Assembly (NCBI GenBank): GCA_023423065.1
Contig: JAFAGC010000111.1
Location: 1 to 15,558 of the forward strand
Direction: 5' to 3'
Origin: Pseudomonadota bacterium
GTDB lineage: Bacteria; Pseudomonadota; Gammaproteobacteria; Steroidobacterales; Steroidobacteraceae
Length of the DNA stretch: 15,558 bases
The position numbers were made by a program, and so were the translations under genes. Positions 14,648 to 15,558 of the stretch are shown here, one piece after another. How positions within the stretch are numbered: position 1 is the stretch's first letter; each line of letters opens with the position of its first letter. The notes beneath the pieces were generated by a model, which saw nothing but the letters and a program-made list of their open reading frames with translations, was not told the origin of the DNA and did no database searches.

Positions 14648-15558
14648 TCACCCGCAGCGAGTGCGCAATGTCTCGCGCAACGCAGCGTCGTCATACTCAC
14701 CGGTGACGACGGACTTGCCTATGCCCTTGAGCAGCACCAGCCGGATGCGTCCGGCCGCGACCTTCTTGTCGATCTTCATGTTCTCGGCAAGCGTGGCCGC
14801 CGACAGCGAGCTCACGTCGGTACGCAGCCCGAACCTGGCCAGCACGTTTTCCACGCGTACCACGTCGGCCGGGCTGACCCAGCCCAGCCGCTGCGAAACA
14901 TCCGCTGCCAGCAGCATGCCGGCGCCGACCGCCTCTCCGTGGAGCCAGGTGCTGTAGTTCGTGGCGCTCTCGATGGCGTGACCGAAGGTATGCCCGAGGT
15001 TGAGCAGCGCGCGGTCGCCGCGCTCGTGCTCGTCGCGCGCGACGATCTCTGCCTTGATTTCGCACGAACGCCTGATGGCATAGGTCAGCGCCGCGGTGTC
15101 GCGAGCGAGCAGTTTCTCCGCGTTCGCATCGAGCCAGTCGAAGAAATCGCGATCGACGATGAGGCCGTACTTGATGACCTCGGCGAGCCCGGCCCGCAGT
15201 TCGCGATCCGGCAACGTCGACAACGCGTTCGTATCCGCGAAGACGGCCGCGGGCTGATGAAACGCGCCGATCATGTTCTTGCCGCCCGGATGGTTCACCC
15301 CGGTCTTTCCGCCCACGGACGAATCCACCTGGGCCAGCAGCGTGGTCGGCATCTGCACGAAGGGGATGCCGCGCTGATAACAGGCCGCGGCGAAGCCGGA
15401 CATGTCGCCCACGACTCCGCCACCCAGGGCAACGACGCAGGCGTCGCGCGCGAAACGATTGGCGATCAGCACGTCCATCATCCGCGAGATGTTCGCGAAG
15501 GTCTTGTGGACCTCGCCGTCGGGCAATACGACTTCGATGCAGCGGCGCGGCGCGAGCG
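14648..15558 (-). CDS. aroB: 3-dehydroquinate synthase, 3' part only
   Basis: AroB converts DAHP to 3-dehydroquinate in the second step of the shikimate pathway, using NAD and a divalent metal, in the cytoplasm. About 302 C-terminal residues are present; the frame stays open through the right edge, where the upstream residues read APRRCIEVVLPDGEVHKT, matching the AroB pattern, so the start lies outside the window. Diagnostic segments are ALGGGVVGDMSGFAAACYQ (NAD-binding), QVDSSVGGKTGVNHPGGKN, AEVIKYG, LNLGHTFGHAIE and WLHGEAVGAGM (metal-binding His and Glu). The usual full length is about 360, so roughly 60 residues are missing. It is transcribed with dgt, whose ATG is three bases after this stop. 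Confidence 0.97.
   Translation of the reverse strand, partial: LAPRRCIEVVLPDGEVHKTFANISRMMDVLIANRFARDACVVALGGGVVGDMSGFAAACYQRGIPFVQMPTTLLAQVDSSVGGKTGVNHPGGKNMIGAFHQPAAVFADTNALSTLPDRELRAGLAEVIKYGLIVDRDFFDWLDANAEKLLARDTAALTYAIRRSCEIKAEIVARDEHERGDRALLNLGHTFGHAIESATNYSTWLHGEAVGAGMLLAADVSQRLGWVSPADVVRVENVLARFGLRTDVSSLSAATLAENMKIDKKVAAGRIRLVLLKGIGKSVVTGEYDDAALRETLRTRCG

Overview
The window looks like a high-GC proteobacterial chromosome segment, most likely gammaproteobacterial. It carries the tesA/ybbA/ybbP arrangement known from enterics, then fadD, and at the far end an aroB-dgt pair. I cannot place the genus from sequence alone. No RNA genes, insertion sequences, integrases or CRISPR arrays were seen.

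Layout. 33-1565 (-) is an exported DUF4139-type protein. 1865-2626 (+) is a single-pass membrane protein resembling an anti-sigma factor, with no adjacent sigma factor gene. Convergent to it, and transcribed leftward as one tightly coupled unit, is ybbA (7449-6781), ybbP (6784-4292) and a membrane-anchored metallophosphoesterase (4295-2616), with 4-base stop/start overlaps at both junctions. Divergent from ybbA, with overlapping 5' ends, is tesA (7436-8095), followed after 31 bases by fadD (8127-9797). TesA (acyl thioesterase/lysophospholipase) and FadD (acyl-CoA synthetase) form a small acyl-chain handling unit.

9721-13476 is the unusual part. Four leftward genes lie between the fadD 3' end and dgt: three divergent paralogues of what I take to be the DUF6502 family (C at 12613-13476, B at 10573-11448, A at 9721-10560) and one predicted exported protein (11633-12481). 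The exported protein has DUF5666-like beta modules followed by ten 10-residue AIIGSG repeats. Base composition drops here: sampled 60-base lines give 43-50% GC, against 70-77% in sampled flanking lines. This suggests an acquired or differently evolving cassette. B and C keep a recognisable helix-turn-helix segment, while A lacks about 30 residues where it should be. A working hypothesis is a set of DNA-binding regulators and a non-DNA-binding partner controlling or serving a surface or periplasmic repeat protein. Function is unknown.

13502-14644 (-) is a dGTPase-family HD hydrolase (dgt). 14648-15558 (-) is the 3' part of aroB (3-dehydroquinate synthase), which runs off the right edge. aroB, dgt and DUF6502 gene C are separated by only 3 and 25 bases, so the cassette may be partly transcribed from the aroB-dgt promoter.
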